From an uncultured Pseudorhodoferax sp. (GTDB taxonomy: Bacteria; Pseudomonadota; Gammaproteobacteria; Burkholderiales; Burkholderiaceae), in the NCBI GenBank assembly GCA_913776795.1, contig CAJYRH010000548.1, positions 1-5,843 on the forward strand: a stretch of DNA of 5,843 bases, given 5' to 3'. The position numbers and the translations under genes are program-made. The notes under the pieces are model-generated. The model had not been told where the DNA came from and searched no databases. It worked only from the letters and a program-made list of their open reading frames with translations. This document shows positions 5,425-5,843 of the stretch, piece by piece. Numbering within the stretch: position 1 is the first letter of the stretch; each line of letters begins with the position of its first letter.

Positions 5425-5670
5425 GTGCACAGCCCCGCCACCCGGACCGAACTCATGCGCTGCCGCGAGGTGCTGGCAGCTGCGCAAGTGTCCGACGACC
5501 TGCGCCAGTTGGCCAACGACCTGCTGGACCGGCTGCTCGGCATGCACGACGCGCGGAGGCTGAATGGCCCGGTATTCCTGCTGGCGCTGGAGTCCCTCGA
5601 GCTCGTGCCCGGGCTGGAGGCATCGGTCTCGTCGCTGCGCGCGGCGGTGCTGCGCGACGTGCGGTCCTGA
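5425..5670 (+). CDS. Small hypothetical protein, 81 residues, after the second Crp/Fnr gene
   Basis: An 81-residue protein I do not recognise. It is predicted to be almost wholly helical: a first helix from about 8 to 21, a second at 24-40 (DDLRQLANDLLDRLLGMHDA), a turn at NGP (47-49), a third at 50-60 and a last helix to the end. Leucine spacing suggests amphipathic packing, and there is no signal peptide or membrane span. The GTG at 5425 is preferred because AGGG at 5411-5414 lies upstream with a 10-base gap and it begins only 5 bases after the regulator's stop. An ATG at 5455 would give 71 residues but has no ribosome site. It is in the same operon as the regulator, in the position that the 68-residue gene holds after paralogue 1, although the two small proteins do not look alike. 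Codon use matches its neighbours. It may be a regulatory partner or an unrelated passenger. Confidence 0.7.
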   Translation: MHSPATRTELMRCREVLAAAQVSDDLRQLANDLLDRLLGMHDARRLNGPVFLLALESLELVPGLEASVSSLRAAVLRDVRS

Positions 5671-5694
5671 AGGCGCGTGCCTGAGGACTTCAGG
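5666..5694. terminator. Inverted repeat spanning the two convergent stop codons
   Basis: CCTGAAG (5666-5672) and CTTCAGG (5688-5694) form a perfect 7-bp inverted repeat with a 15-base loop. It covers the stop of the 81-residue gene on the + strand and the stop of the membrane-protein gene on the minus strand. A competing pairing, GTCCT with AGGAC, exists inside it. The position suits a shared bidirectional transcription end, but there is no T tract on either strand. Confidence 0.3.
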
Positions 5695-5843
5695 CCGCCA
5701 CACCCAGGCCCACGCCATAGACGATGGCCAGCAGGACGACCGCCGCGACCGCGGCAGCGACGATGAACATGCGCTTGTTGGCAAAGCGGTTGCGGCTCGA
5801 CGACGTCGGCACGGCGCCGTGGTTGGCTTGTTGGGGTGCGGGC
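5690..5843 (-). CDS. Small single-span membrane protein, N-terminal end outside window
   Basis: The last 50 residues of a minus-strand frame that is open to the window edge. A polar segment with Pro, Gln, Ser and Asn leads to RNRFANKR, a positively charged patch, and then one strongly hydrophobic span, MFIVAAAVAAVVLLAIVYGVGLGVAA, that runs to the C-terminus. By the positive-inside rule the N-terminal part should be cytoplasmic and the C-terminus should end in or just past the membrane. The frame has a membrane-protein character that the opposite frames lack, and third positions are GC-rich. An internal ATG before FIVAAA (5770) could start a 26-residue form but has no clear ribosome site. The family is not recognised. 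The gene is convergent with the 81-residue gene, with stops 20 bases apart. Confidence 0.6.
   Translation of the reverse strand, partial: PAPQQANHGAVPTSSSRNRFANKRMFIVAAAVAAVVLLAIVYGVGLGVAA

Noticed and set aside
1..5843. CRISPR array, insertion sequence, phage or rRNA content
   Set aside because: No regularly spaced direct repeats, transposase or integrase motifs, or rRNA-like stretches were seen on either strand.

Overview
The window is GC-rich, tightly packed DNA with strong G/C preference at third codon positions. Together with a MetQ/MetN/MetI set, a dodecin, a surface-adhesin-E-like exported protein and Crp/Fnr regulators of the 'HVNR' helix type, this suggests a betaproteobacterium, most likely Burkholderiales and probably Comamonadaceae (a Variovorax/Acidovorax/Ramlibacter-like organism). 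The assignment rests on remembered protein resemblance and base composition, not on a search.

Left part (1-2626, + strand): the 3' end of metQ, then metN and metI, form a D-methionine/methionine ABC importer operon in the order Q-N-I: binding lipoprotein, ATPase with a C-terminal NIL domain, and permease. A short dodecin gene with its own good ribosome binding site follows. It encodes a small flavin-binding storage protein with the diagnostic Trp and Gln.

Middle (2627-3221): mostly non-coding. On the minus strand there is one probable 41-codon gene with a strong Shine-Dalgarno sequence, convergent with dodecin. A stem-loop lies between the two stop codons and another lies just upstream of the small gene.

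Right part (3167-5670, + strand): this is the most interesting region. Two Crp/Fnr-family regulators, about two-thirds identical to each other, lie in tandem. Each is preceded by nearly the same 14-bp palindrome, TTAAC-N4-GTTAA, the only two places in the window where TTAA occurs. The first regulator runs by overlapping genes into a 68-residue acidic protein and a secreted surface-adhesin-E-like protein. The second is followed 5 bases later by an 81-residue helical protein. The simplest reading is a duplicated, probably autoregulated regulator module with an operator unlike the Crp or Fnr consensus and accessory small genes attached. The ligand and physiological signal cannot be read from the sequence: the FNR iron-sulfur cysteines and the CRP cAMP-binding Arg-Ser pair are both absent.

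Right edge (5690-5843, minus strand): the C-terminal end of a small single-span membrane protein that enters the window from the right and is convergent with the 81-residue gene.
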